Assembly: GCA_046350455.1 (NCBI GenBank)
Contig: JAXMAM010000006.1
Span: forward strand, 1-64,000
DNA: 64,000 nucleotides
Direction of reading: 5' to 3'
Origin: CAZXGD01 sp046350455
GTDB taxonomy: Bacteria; Planctomycetota; Phycisphaerae; Phycisphaerales; SM1A02
Shown here: positions 42,936 to 52,083 of the stretch, one piece after another
Layout: each line of letters begins with the position of its first letter
How positions within the stretch are numbered: position 1 is the first letter of the stretch
The notes under the pieces: generated by a model
Told to the model about the DNA's origin: nothing
The model's database searches: none
What the model saw: the letters and a program-made list of their open reading frames with translations, nothing else
Position numbers and translations under genes: made by a program

Positions 42936-45900
42936 ATGTTCGTTCTGCACCTCAATTGGACCAAGGGGAACCTGCACCTCTGGGGCGAATCGTCTGAGCG
43001 CTTTGCGCAGGCTGTGCCTGGCAGTGCGATCGGCGCGCGCGCAGGAAGCACCGCCACGGCGCTGGTGCAGCCTGTGGTGCAGCACGCCTTTGCCATGACC
43101 ACTGAGCAGCTGCGCGCAGCCCTGGAGGCCACGCTGCCTAGCGCGTCCCCTGCTGATGCATCACTCAGCCTGCTGCTGCCCACCGCCGAGACACCAGAGG
43201 GTCCGTTCAATCTTCCCAGCGCGCGCCTGGCCACCGATCCAGATGTGGCGGCCGCCACGCTGGAGTCGGAAGGCTCGCTGCACGCCACCGACGTGCCAGC
43301 CCTTGCGCTCTCCCCAGCGGATGCGCTGGCGCTGCTGGACGCCCTGCCCACGGATCCAGACGCGTACCACTTTGCCGGCACGGCCCAGCACGCATGGGGC
43401 CACGAAGCCCGCTGGTGGGCTGCGCTGGGCGCGTTCGTGCATGACCTGCTGGCCGACCAGCGAGTGATCCCCACCGTGATGCAGGACCGCAGCGGCGCCA
43501 TGGCGGCGGCGTGGCGGCCGTGGCTGCACGACCAGCCCAACCACCACCGCTACCTGGCGCTGGTGCGCAGCACGCCTGCGGTGGTGCGCGCTGCAGAGGG
43601 CGCTGGCACGCCCAACGGCATCGTGGAGCACTGCATGGGCGCGCTCATGGATCACTGGGTGCGCAGCGCGCTCATCGCAGAGGACTACGCAGAGGCCATC
43701 AGCGGCCGTGACCCGCAGGCGGATCCGCACGTGGCGTGGCTGGCTGGCCTGCTCACGCAGCAGAGCACGGTGAACCAGCCGCTGGCCAGCGAAACCAGCC
43801 TGGTGCGCAGCGCACGCGCGTGGATCGCCAACCTGGAGGACGTGGGCGAAGGCCGCGCCATGAAGCTGCTGCTGCAGCTGCTAGAGCCGCCCAGCGAACT
43901 CCTTGGCACAGCAGATGGCCATGAGGACGACCATCCGTGGCGCCTGCAGTTTGGACTGGTGAGCAGCGACAGTCCTCCCATCGTGCTGGACGCAGAGGCG
44001 CTGTGGACGCGCGCTGCCGGCGGCCGCGGCGGGCGCGGACGTTCACCGCAGGAGACAGAGAAGCTGTGCGACCTGCTGCTGCAGGAACTTGGCCGCGCTA
44101 GCCGCCTGTATCCGCGCATCGAGGACGCGCTGGAGGACGGCGCGCCCACTGGCCTGGACCTGAAGACCAACGAGGCGTACCAGTTCCTGCGCGACATCAA
44201 GCCGCTGCTGCAGGAGGCTGGGTTCGAGGTGCTGGTGCCAGACTGGTGGGGCCAGGCTGGCAGCCGCCTGGGCGCGCGCCTCCTGATTGACAGCGAGCCC
44301 ATGGGCCCGGATGGCGCTGCCGGCGGCAAGCAGCGCAGCGGCATCGGCCTGCACAGCCTGGTGACGTACTCGTGGCAGATCGCGCTGGGCGACACGCCGC
44401 TCACGCTGGAGGCCTTCCAGGCGCTTGCCAAGAAGGGCATGCCGCTGGTGCGCATCGGCGGGCGCTGGTTGGAGATCCGCAGCGAGGATCTGGACCGCGC
44501 CATGAAGTTCCTGAAGCAGAACGCTGGCGGCGAGACCACGCTGGTGCAGGCGCTGGCGCTGGCGCATGTGGACGCTGCAGACGGCGCGCTGCCCGTGCTG
44601 GGCCTGGATGCGCGCGGCTGGGTGGCAGACGTCTTTGGCCCGGAGGGCAGCAGCACCAAGCTGGAGCTGGTGGAGCAGCCCGAGCGCTTCCAGGGCTCGC
44701 TGCGCCCCTACCAGCGTGCGGGCGTCAGCTGGCTGGCGTTCCTGGAGCACTATGGCATGGGCGCCTGCCTGGCGGACGACATGGGCCTGGGCAAGACCAT
44801 CCAGCTCATCGCCCTGCTGCAGCACGAGCGCCAGACTGCGCCCGACGGCGAACGCGTGGGCCCCACGCTGCTGGTGGCTCCCATGAGCGTGCTGGGCAAC
44901 TGGCACCGCGAGCTCACCCGCTTTGCGCCAGAGCTGGTGGTGCACGTGCATCACGGGCTGGAGCGCCCGCAGGGCGACCGCTTCCTCCACCTGGCGCAGC
45001 GCGCCGACGTGGTGGTCACCACCTACGCGCTGGTCACGCGCGACCGCGAGCTGCTTGGCCAAGTGGATTGGCGCCGCGTGGTGCTGGACGAAGCGCAGCA
45101 CATCAAGAACCCCCCCACCAAGCAGACCGCCGCCATCCGGTCGCTGCGCTCGCGCTTCCGCGTGGCGCTCACTGGTACGCCAGTGGAGAACCGCCTGAGC
45201 GAGCTGTGGTCCATCATGGAGTTCTGCTGCCCGGGCTACCTGGGCACGCAGAACGAGTTCCGCCGCCGCTTTGCAGTGCCAGTGGAGCGCCACCGCGACA
45301 AGCGCCAGGCAGACCGCCTGCGCGCGCTGGTGCGCCCCTTCATCCTGCGCCGCCTGAAGACAGATCCCAACGTCATCAGCGACCTCCCACCGCTGGTGGA
45401 GACGCGCCAGCAGATTCCGCTCACGCCAGAGCAGGCTGCGCTGTACGACCAGGTGGTCACCGACATGCTCAAGCGCGTGGACCAGGCAGAGGGCATCCGC
45501 CGCCGCGGCCTGGTGCTGAGCGCGCTGGTCAAGCTGAAGCAGATCTGCAACCATCCTGCGCACTTCTTGCGCGAAGGCCTGGCTGCTGTGCCAGCCGACG
45601 ACGACGCAGAGAGCGGCGAAGGCAATGGCAAGAACGGCGGCAGCACCGCCATCGTGGTGCCCGCCAACATTCCGCGCGCAGACCGCCTGAGCGCGCGCAG
45701 CGGCAAGAGCATCCGCGTGATGCAGATGCTGGAGGAAGTGCTGGCGGCTGGCGATCGCGCGCTGATCTTCACGCAGTACCGCCAGATGGGCCACCTGCTG
45801 GTGCAGATGATCCGGCAGGATCTGGACGTGGAAGCGCTGTTCCTGCACGGCGGCACCCCGCAGGCCAAGCGCGATGCGCTGGTGGCGCGCTTCCAGAGCG

Positions 45901-46247
45901 AGGACAAGGCCGCACCGCTCTTCATCCTGAGCCTGAAGGCAGGCGGCGTGGGCCTGAACCTGACCGCTGCCAACCACGTCTTCCACTACGACCGCTGGTG
46001 GAATCCCGCGGTGGAGAACCAGGCCACCGACCGTGCGTTCCGCATCGGCCAGCTGCGCACGGTGAACGTGCACAAGATGATCTCCAGCGGCACGCTGGAG
46101 GAGCGCATTGATCAGATGATCGAGCAGAAGACCGAGCTGGCAAGCCAGATCATCGGCAGCGGCGAGCAGTGGCTCACCGAGCTCAGCACGTCCCAGCTGC
46201 GTGACCTGCTCACGCTGCGCCGAAATGAGATGGAGGAAGGCGCGTGA
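42936..46247 (+). CDS. SNF2-family helicase (DNA translocase) with SNF2-associated N-terminal domain
   Basis: 1103 residues. The N-terminal half (to about 590) resembles the bacterial SNF2-associated domain and ends in the strand-rich region before LRPYQRAGVSWLAFLEHYGMGACLADDMGLGKT. The ATPase core has Walker A DDMGLGKT (614-621), Walker B DEAQ (718-721), VALTGTPVENRLSELWSIM, SLKAGGVGLNLTAANHV and QATDRAFRIGQ. This is the bacterial relative of Swi2/Snf2 remodellers: it should track on double-stranded DNA and displace bound proteins. An ATG behind AGGA is chosen instead of a TTG 7 codons upstream. Its stop overlaps the start of the SWIM protein (GTGA), an association also seen in other bacteria. 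Confidence 0.93.
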   Translation: MFVLHLNWTKGNLHLWGESSERFAQAVPGSAIGARAGSTATALVQPVVQHAFAMTTEQLRAALEATLPSASPADASLSLLLPTAETPEGPFNLPSARLATDPDVAAATLESEGSLHATDVPALALSPADALALLDALPTDPDAYHFAGTAQHAWGHEARWWAALGAFVHDLLADQRVIPTVMQDRSGAMAAAWRPWLHDQPNHHRYLALVRSTPAVVRAAEGAGTPNGIVEHCMGALMDHWVRSALIAEDYAEAISGRDPQADPHVAWLAGLLTQQSTVNQPLASETSLVRSARAWIANLEDVGEGRAMKLLLQLLEPPSELLGTADGHEDDHPWRLQFGLVSSDSPPIVLDAEALWTRAAGGRGGRGRSPQETEKLCDLLLQELGRASRLYPRIEDALEDGAPTGLDLKTNEAYQFLRDIKPLLQEAGFEVLVPDWWGQAGSRLGARLLIDSEPMGPDGAAGGKQRSGIGLHSLVTYSWQIALGDTPLTLEAFQALAKKGMPLVRIGGRWLEIRSEDLDRAMKFLKQNAGGETTLVQALALAHVDAADGALPVLGLDARGWVADVFGPEGSSTKLELVEQPERFQGSLRPYQRAGVSWLAFLEHYGMGACLADDMGLGKTIQLIALLQHERQTAPDGERVGPTLLVAPMSVLGNWHRELTRFAPELVVHVHHGLERPQGDRFLHLAQRADVVVTTYALVTRDRELLGQVDWRRVVLDEAQHIKNPPTKQTAAIRSLRSRFRVALTGTPVENRLSELWSIMEFCCPGYLGTQNEFRRRFAVPVERHRDKRQADRLRALVRPFILRRLKTDPNVISDLPPLVETRQQIPLTPEQAALYDQVVTDMLKRVDQAEGIRRRGLVLSALVKLKQICNHPAHFLREGLAAVPADDDAESGEGNGKNGGSTAIVVPANIPRADRLSARSGKSIRVMQMLEEVLAAGDRALIFTQYRQMGHLLVQMIRQDLDVEALFLHGGTPQAKRDALVARFQSEDKAAPLFILSLKAGGVGLNLTAANHVFHYDRWWNPAVENQATDRAFRIGQLRTVNVHKMISSGTLEERIDQMIEQKTELASQIIGSGEQWLTELSTSQLRDLLTLRRNEMEEGA

Positions 46248-47119
46248 GCAGTTCCAGCGGCTTCAACATTCGCCCGTCGCAGAAGAAGCTGGATGCGCCC
46301 AAGCGCGTGCGGCATGGCATCCGCTTCCGCCGCAAGCAGGGCCTGGAAGGCCTGCCCTGGCACGCGCAGGCGTTCCTGCAGGCCATCGAGCAAGGCATCG
46401 CTCCAGAAGCCAAGCTGCTGGGCATGGAGTACGCCGAGGCTGGCCAGGTGGCTGGCTACACCGTGAACTCAGGCATCATCGAGGCGCAGGTGCAGGGCCG
46501 CGGCGTGCGCCCCTACACCGTGAAGCTCACGGTGAACCCGCTGAGCCGCGAGGAGTGGGACAAGGTCATCGAGCGCATGGCAGGCGAGGCGGTGTACGCC
46601 GCACGCCTCCTGACTGGCGAGGTGCCAGAGAGCATCGAGGAGTGCTTTGCGGTGGTGAACCGGCACCTCCTGCCCGCTGACGCAGACCCGCTCAAGACAG
46701 AATGCGACTGCGACCTGCCGCAGCCCTGCAAGCACGTGGCTGCAGCGGGCTACCTGATGGCGGAGCGCATCGAAGTGGACCCTGTGGTGCTCTTTGCCCT
46801 GCGCGGCCTGGCGGGCGAGCGCCTGCTGGAGAAGCTGCAGGAGCAGCGCACGCTGCAGACCAGCGGCGTGAGCCAGGCGCATGGCTCTGCCGCGCAAGAA
46901 GAAGACACCAGCGGTCTGCCGCCATTGGAGCGCTGCGTGGAGGACTACTGGCGCCCCGGCGCATCGCTGGATGAGGCGCTGAACGCCACGCTGCCAGAGC
47001 ACGTGCCGCACGCGCTCCTCCGCCGCATGGGCCCAAGCCCCATGGGCGGCAAGTTCCCCATGGTGGGGCTCCTGGCCAGCATCTACGACAGCATCCGCGC
47101 AGCCGCCACGCGCGAGTAG
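46244..47119 (+). CDS. SWIM zinc-finger protein, partner of the SNF2 helicase
   Basis: 291 residues from a GTG overlapping the helicase stop. The SWIM motif CxCx5CxH is present as Cys154, Cys156, Cys162 and His164 (ECDCDLPQPCKHVAAAGYL). Before it the sequence has a basic N-terminus (SQKKLDAPKRVRHGIRFRRKQG) and a strand-rich domain (YTVKLTVNPLSREEWDKVIERMAGEAVYAARLL). After it is a helical tail of about 120 residues. SWIM domains bind DNA or proteins. Translational coupling to the helicase argues for a stable complex acting on DNA, by analogy with similar pairs elsewhere whose function is not established. Confidence 0.9.
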   Translation: MSSSSGFNIRPSQKKLDAPKRVRHGIRFRRKQGLEGLPWHAQAFLQAIEQGIAPEAKLLGMEYAEAGQVAGYTVNSGIIEAQVQGRGVRPYTVKLTVNPLSREEWDKVIERMAGEAVYAARLLTGEVPESIEECFAVVNRHLLPADADPLKTECDCDLPQPCKHVAAAGYLMAERIEVDPVVLFALRGLAGERLLEKLQEQRTLQTSGVSQAHGSAAQEEDTSGLPPLERCVEDYWRPGASLDEALNATLPEHVPHALLRRMGPSPMGGKFPMVGLLASIYDSIRAAATRE

Positions 47120-47210
47120 CGCTGCGCGTCTGCTGTGCGCACGCATGCGCGCCGCGCGTGCGCCGCGTGTGTGCCACGCGTCCGCCGCGCATCCGCTGCG
47201 CGTCCGCGTC

Positions 47211-50200
47211 CTACTTGGCTGTCTGCTGCCCGCCCGTGCCCATGCGCTGCAGCAGATCCTTCACAGCAGCCTCCAGCTGCGCGTCGCGCTCCGCGCTCTC
47301 GTCTTCTGGGGTCTGCACCACCAGGATGTCCGGCACAGCGCCATGCTTCTCCATGTCGGTGCCGTCTGGCAGGAACCAGCCGCGGAATGGCGTGCGCACG
47401 GTGGTGCCGTCAATCAGCGAGGCTGCGCCCGTGCTGATCACGCCACCGTAGGTCTGCTGCCCCACCAGCGTGCCGCGCTTCAGCGTCTTGAACGCATGCG
47501 CGGTGATCTCTGCGTTGCTGAAGCTCTTCTCGTTGGCCAGCATGTCAATGGGCAGCGTGTAGCGCTGGATGAACAGGCGGTCAGCCGGGTAGTGCCCCAC
47601 GCGCTTGGGGTCGCCACCGCGCGGAATGGTGTACGCATGCGGCGTGGCCATGATGGAAGCCAGCAGGCGGTCTGCCGTCCAGCCACCGCCGTTGTTGCGC
47701 ACGTCAATGATCAGCGCGTCCTTGCCTTCTGCGGCGGCGTACAGGTCGCGCTCATAGTCGTCCAGCGATGGCTGGTCCATGCCCTGGATGTGGATGTAGC
47801 CCACGCGGCCACCGCTCATGTCCGCGGCCTTCTTGCGGTTGCGGAGCTGGGTGGCCTGGTAGGCCAGTTGGCCCTGCGCGCCAGCGCTGATGGGGGTGAC
47901 CAGCGCCTCCAGCGCCAGGTCGCCGCGCTTCACCGCCACCACCGTCTCGCGGCCAACTGTGCCGCGGAGCATCTCCTCCAGCGTGACGGCAGCGGCCACT
48001 GGCTGGCCGTTCACCGCCACGATCATGTCGCCCACCGCCAGCGGCGTGGCGGACTTCAGCAACGGCGACTCTGGCAGGATGTCCACGATGCGGTAGCCGC
48101 CCTCCACCGGCTGCGTGCGCGCCGCCAAGCGGCCAGAGGCTGGCCGGTCTGCTGGATCGCGCGGGCTGCGCACGCCCAGGTGGCTGGCATTCAGCTCGCC
48201 CAGGAAGCGATTGGCCACGTAGTCGAACTCCTCGTCCGTGCGCGCGGCCGATGCCAGCTGCGCCCACTTGGCTGTGGCTGCAGGCCAGTCCACCCCGTTC
48301 ATGGTGGGGCTGTAGAACAGGTAGCTCAGGATGCGCGCTGCCTCCAGGAACTTCTGGCGGCTCTGCTGCCCAAGGTCAATCTCCACCTGGTCAGTGAACT
48401 CCACTGGCTTGGCATCGCCACCAGGAAGCGACACGATGCTGCCTGTGCCGCGCGCCACCGTGACCAGCTTGCTTCCATCTGTGGTGATCTGCTGGATGCT
48501 GGCAGTGGGGCCCAGTTTCTTGGGCTCGCCGCCAGACCACGGCACCGAGTAGAGACCGCCGCCCTGGTCAGAGGCTGTGAAGTACACGCGGTCACCAGCT
48601 GGTGACAGCTCCAGGCTTGTCTCATTGCCAGGCAGCGTGGTCAGGCGGCGGAGGCGCAAGTACGCGTCCTCCAGGTCCAGCGGCTTGGGCGCTGGCTTGT
48701 CCTTTGCGTCAGCCTTGTCCTTGGCCTCGCCCTTGTCCTTGCCGTCGGCCTTGTCCTTGCCCTCTGCTTTGTCCTTGCCATCGCCCTTGGGCTCTTCCTT
48801 GGCAGGCTTGGCAGCGGGCTTGTCGCTGGCCTTTTTCTTGGCAGCGTCGCCTGCTTCCTTGAAGTACTGGTCCAGCTCAAAGCGCGACATGCCCTCCAGG
48901 TCCTTGTCCAGGAACACCAGGTACACGTCGCTCTCGTTGTTCACGCGGCTGCTCAGGAACGCCAGCACCTTGCTGTCGGCGCTCCAGCGCGGTGCGCCAT
49001 CTGGGTCTGGGTGGCGAGTCACGTTCACCGCTGGCGCGCTGCCATCTGCAGGCACAATCCAGATATCGCTGTTGAAGTCCGGGTCATCCTGCTGGATGGC
49101 CAGGTATCGGCTGTCTGGGCTCCAGCGCCAGTCAATGCCAGCGTCAAAGCCATCACGCAGCACGCGTTCTTCGCCCGTGGCCACAGTGCGCACCACCAGC
49201 GCGCCCAGCTCCTTGCGGTAGGCCACCATCTTGCCGTCTGGCGAAGGGCTTGGCGCGCGCTCGCTGGCTGCAGTGGCGATGAACGGCTTCACCTCCACCT
49301 TCAGCGCATCCGCCCACCGGGCGCCTTCGTCCTTCTTGGCAGCGGGCTGGTCCTTCTTGCCTTCGTCCTTCTTGCCCTCGTCCTTCTTAGGCGCGTCAGC
49401 CTTCGGCTCGTCCTGCTTGGGTGCATCGGCCTTGGGCTGGTCTGCCGCGGGTGTGCTTGCCGCGGGCGCATCGGCCGCGGGCGCATCAGGCTTTGGCGCA
49501 TCAGGCTTTGCTTCCTCTGCCTTGGGTTCTTCCTTCTTGAGCTCTTCCTTCTTCGGCTCTTCCTTCTTGGGGTTGGTCTTGTCCTTGTACGCACTGCGAA
49601 GCTCGCTGCGCGTCTCGGTGACAGTGGCCTCGTAGATGGAGTCGTTGCCGTCCGAGTCGCTCACAAAGAGCAGCTTGCTGCCATCTGGCATCCACGCGAT
49701 CTCGCGCTCGCGCCACGGCGTGCGCGTCACGCGGATGAAGGGCGAGCGCTCTTCTGTGCCCTTCACATACACGTCGCCATAGGCGATGAACGCCATGGTC
49801 TTGCCATCGGGGCTCAGCTGGGCCTCGCTGACCTCGCGGCCCATGTTCTTCAGGCGCACGCGGTCCTGCGCGTCCTCCGAGGCCGACAGCGGGATCTTCA
49901 CCGGCTGCGCAGCGGGGTCTGCCAGATCCAGCCTGTACAGCGCGTCCCACACAGCAAAGATGGCGGTCTTGCTATCGTTGCTCACCACCAGATCGCGGAC
50001 ATCGTCGTCAAAGCTGGTCAGGGCGCGGCCGCCTTCAGCCATGGGTGCAGCTGCCGGGCGGCGCCACACGTTCACGCTGCGGCCGTTGCCGCGGTCCGTC
50101 AGGTAGACGATGTCCGGGCCAGCGAACCACGCCACGCCATCGTTGCCCTTCCAGTCTGTCAGCTGCGCAAAGCGGTCGCCCTGGCGGGTCCATGTCCACA

Positions 50201-50834
50201 CGTTGCGAGCGTCCGGGCCCTGGTAGCCACGGCGGCCCCAGTCGCTGCCGCCGCGCTCAAAGAGAATGGTGCTGCCATCTGCGCTGGCCACAGGGTGCGA
50301 GCCAAAGGCGTTGTGCACGCGCTCCACCGGGCCACCTGCCAGCAGCACCTGGTAGGGACGCGGCGCGCGGTACAGGTCGTTCTCGCGCGAAGCCTCAAAG
50401 AACGCCACCGGCCGGCCCTGCGCGTCCAGTCCAGTGGAGGAGAGCGTGGCCACGTAGTCGCCAAAGGTCAGCTGGCGCAAGCCTGTGCCATCCGCGTTCA
50501 TCACAAACAGGTTGCGGCCGCCATCGCGGTCGCTCTCAAAGACAAGCTGCGCACCATCCGGGCTGAAGGCAGCGCGGGTGTCGTTGGCGGGGTGTGAGGT
50601 CAGACGGATGGCAGCGCCACCCGAGGCTGGCGCCTTCCACAGGTCGCCCCGCCAGCTGAAGACCACCACCGTCCCTTCCGGATTCACAGCGGGGAAGCGC
50701 GGCAGGTCCACTGCGCCAGCGGGGGCAGCGGCAGCCAGGGCCAAGGCGGCCACTGGAGCCAGGGCAGCCAGGGGGGCCTGGACAATGCGGGCGCGGAGGG
50801 CGTTCTGGAGGGTCTGGATGGGGTCAAAAAGCAT
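47211..50834 (-). CDS. Tricorn-like S41 protease with beta-propellers and PDZ domain
   Basis: 1207 residues: a signal peptide (ALAPVAALALAAAAPAGA), a first six-bladed PD40/WD40-like propeller (TVVVFSWRGDLWKAP, AAFSPDGAQLVFESDRDGG), a Lys/Glu/Ala/Asp-rich linker (about residues 425-520), a second propeller, another Lys/Asp-rich linker (about 650-725) with repeated KDK(A/G) units, the tricorn core, a PDZ domain (LLKSATPLAVGDMIVAVNGQPV) and the S41 protease domain (RVGYIHIQGMDQ, ALIIDVRNNGGGW). The nucleophile is probably Ser1106 in NEKSFSNAE. Tricorn proteins degrade oligopeptides; here the enzyme should be periplasmic. The second linker is unusually long and repetitive. Confidence 0.9.
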   Translation of the reverse strand: MLFDPIQTLQNALRARIVQAPLAALAPVAALALAAAAPAGAVDLPRFPAVNPEGTVVVFSWRGDLWKAPASGGAAIRLTSHPANDTRAAFSPDGAQLVFESDRDGGRNLFVMNADGTGLRQLTFGDYVATLSSTGLDAQGRPVAFFEASRENDLYRAPRPYQVLLAGGPVERVHNAFGSHPVASADGSTILFERGGSDWGRRGYQGPDARNVWTWTRQGDRFAQLTDWKGNDGVAWFAGPDIVYLTDRGNGRSVNVWRRPAAAPMAEGGRALTSFDDDVRDLVVSNDSKTAIFAVWDALYRLDLADPAAQPVKIPLSASEDAQDRVRLKNMGREVSEAQLSPDGKTMAFIAYGDVYVKGTEERSPFIRVTRTPWREREIAWMPDGSKLLFVSDSDGNDSIYEATVTETRSELRSAYKDKTNPKKEEPKKEELKKEEPKAEEAKPDAPKPDAPAADAPAASTPAADQPKADAPKQDEPKADAPKKDEGKKDEGKKDQPAAKKDEGARWADALKVEVKPFIATAASERAPSPSPDGKMVAYRKELGALVVRTVATGEERVLRDGFDAGIDWRWSPDSRYLAIQQDDPDFNSDIWIVPADGSAPAVNVTRHPDPDGAPRWSADSKVLAFLSSRVNNESDVYLVFLDKDLEGMSRFELDQYFKEAGDAAKKKASDKPAAKPAKEEPKGDGKDKAEGKDKADGKDKGEAKDKADAKDKPAPKPLDLEDAYLRLRRLTTLPGNETSLELSPAGDRVYFTASDQGGGLYSVPWSGGEPKKLGPTASIQQITTDGSKLVTVARGTGSIVSLPGGDAKPVEFTDQVEIDLGQQSRQKFLEAARILSYLFYSPTMNGVDWPAATAKWAQLASAARTDEEFDYVANRFLGELNASHLGVRSPRDPADRPASGRLAARTQPVEGGYRIVDILPESPLLKSATPLAVGDMIVAVNGQPVAAAVTLEEMLRGTVGRETVVAVKRGDLALEALVTPISAGAQGQLAYQATQLRNRKKAADMSGGRVGYIHIQGMDQPSLDDYERDLYAAAEGKDALIIDVRNNGGGWTADRLLASIMATPHAYTIPRGGDPKRVGHYPADRLFIQRYTLPIDMLANEKSFSNAEITAHAFKTLKRGTLVGQQTYGGVISTGAASLIDGTTVRTPFRGWFLPDGTDMEKHGAVPDILVVQTPEDESAERDAQLEAAVKDLLQRMGTGGQQTAK

Positions 50835-51031
50835 GGTGTGTCTCACAACGGGGCTGGAAGACCCATAGTTCACGGGGGAGGGTGCTGCTGTGCAAGCCAC
50901 AGAGCCCCCCTGCAAGGTCCGATTCCACGAAATGTTCGGTCTGGATCCTTGCATGGAGCCTTCCCGAATTCGACGGTCTGCGGTGGGTCCGGGTTGTTTC
51001 GGACCCATGCCGCGACCAGGAGGAACTGAGC

Positions 51032-51379
51032 ATGTCCGACCATCTCCCGAACCCACTGCCAGGAGCCCCAGCGCTCCGTGCGCACTTGAAAGCCCTGGAG
51101 CGCGGCGTCCACGATGCCCGGAATCGCCGTCTGGGCACAGATTCGACCCCCACGCGGGCGGCTGGAACGGGTTACGGCAGCACGACCACCACGGGGTCGC
51201 CTGCTGCCTCGCAGCCCCTGCGCGCGCCGGCGTCCTCGTACCCGATGCCAAAGGCTCACCCTGCGCCTACCGCTGCCAGTTCGAGGGCGGATGGAAAGCC
51301 GCGGGCCGCCCGCGCTGCCAAGAGCGCGAATGACTTCGGGGCGTTCTTCGACAACATCGCGAAGCGCGCCGCAAGCTAA
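51032..51379 (+). CDS. Small Ala/Ser/Pro-rich protein of unknown function
   Basis: 115 residues, with an excellent ribosome site (AGGAGGAA, 7 bases before the ATG), which is why I take it as real. No signal peptide or membrane segment. The N-terminus (LPNPLPGAPALRAHLKALERGVHDARNRR) is helical and the C-terminus ends NDFGAFFDNIAKRAAS; the part between is low-complexity and probably disordered. It may be a small binding or regulatory protein. It stands alone, divergent from the tricorn-like gene with 197 bases between, and is followed by the hairpin repeat at 51405. Confidence 0.6.
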   Translation: MSDHLPNPLPGAPALRAHLKALERGVHDARNRRLGTDSTPTRAAGTGYGSTTTTGSPAASQPLRAPASSYPMPKAHPAPTAASSRADGKPRAARAAKSANDFGAFFDNIAKRAAS

Positions 51380-51404
51380 GGACGCCGGCGCAACGAACCC
51401 CCAT

Positions 51405-51439
51405 CAAGGTGGTGTCAGGCACTCCTGGCACCACCTTGT
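51405..51439. repeat. Palindromic element related to the GTGCC/GGCAC repeat
   Basis: Arms CAAGGTGGTG and CACCACCTTG enclose TCAGGCACTCCTGG. The centre shares GGCACTCCTG with the repeat copies at 26.4, 27.0, 61.6 and 62.0 kb. It follows the small 115-residue gene by 25 bases and could serve as its terminator, although no T-run follows. Confidence 0.6.
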
Positions 51440-51459
51440 ATCCTTTTGCGCACCGCCCC

Positions 51460-52083
51460 ATGATTGACTTTGTCGCTGTCGCGCTGAAGAATCGCACGCA
51501 GGTTGGCTCTGTGTGCCCCAGTTCCCCTGCCCTGAGCAAGGCGCTCGCGCGGGGTGTCCGCGGTCGGCACGGTCCCAAGCGCGTGCTGGAGGTGGGCCCC
51601 GGCACTGGGCCAGTCACGCGGCACATCCTGGCGTCGCTGCGCCCGGGCGATACGTTTGACCTGGTGGAGCTGAGCCCTGAGTTCTGCCGCCAGCTGGAGC
51701 GCCGCGTGCTGACACCGTGGCGGCAGCGCAATCCAGGCATCCAGGTGCGGCTCTACCAGGCGCCCATCCAGGAGGCGCCGCTGGAATCCGGCACCTACGA
51801 CGCCATCGTGTCTGGTCTGCCCTTCAACAACTTCAAGGTGGAGCTGGTGCGGGAGATCACCGATCGCCTGTTCCAGCTGCTGAAGCCCGGCGGCGAACTT
51901 GCCTACTTTGGCTACGCGGGCGTCAAGACCATCAAGAGCGGCCTGGTGGGCCCCGACGGCCGGCGCAACCTGCGCGCCATCGCGCAGCATGAGCGGGACC
52001 TGCTGCGCCGCCACAACGGCCACAAGCAGCTGGTGCTGGCGAACATTCCGCCAGCAGCCGTGCTGCGGCTGAGCAAGTCGTGA
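51460..52083 (+). CDS. Class I SAM-dependent methyltransferase (phospholipid N-methyltransferase-like)
   Basis: 207 residues. The SAM-binding glycine loop is VLEVGPGTGPVTRHIL (about residues 43-58), followed by an acidic strand end FDLVELSP and motif IV SGLPFNNF, with LKPGGELAYFGYAG later. The arrangement resembles bacterial PmtA-type phosphatidylethanolamine N-methyltransferases and rRNA adenine dimethylases; the former fits better because motif IV is SGLPFN. The ATG is chosen at MIDFVAVALKN; an upstream in-frame start lies inside the palindromic repeat. The stop overlaps the GTG start of rlmE. Confidence 0.7.
   Translation: MIDFVAVALKNRTQVGSVCPSSPALSKALARGVRGRHGPKRVLEVGPGTGPVTRHILASLRPGDTFDLVELSPEFCRQLERRVLTPWRQRNPGIQVRLYQAPIQEAPLESGTYDAIVSGLPFNNFKVELVREITDRLFQLLKPGGELAYFGYAGVKTIKSGLVGPDGRRNLRAIAQHERDLLRRHNGHKQLVLANIPPAAVLRLSKS

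Noticed and set aside
44043..46073. 676-codon open frame on the minus strand opposite the SNF2 helicase gene
   Set aside because: It is the complement of a strongly supported helicase; its translation is His/Gln/Ala-rich with no domain, typical of antisense frames in GC-rich genes.
42936..47119. SNF2-SWIM pair as an antiphage system
   Set aside because: No nuclease, methylase or other defence gene is adjacent and similar pairs occur in non-defence settings, so I list it only as an uncharacterised pair.
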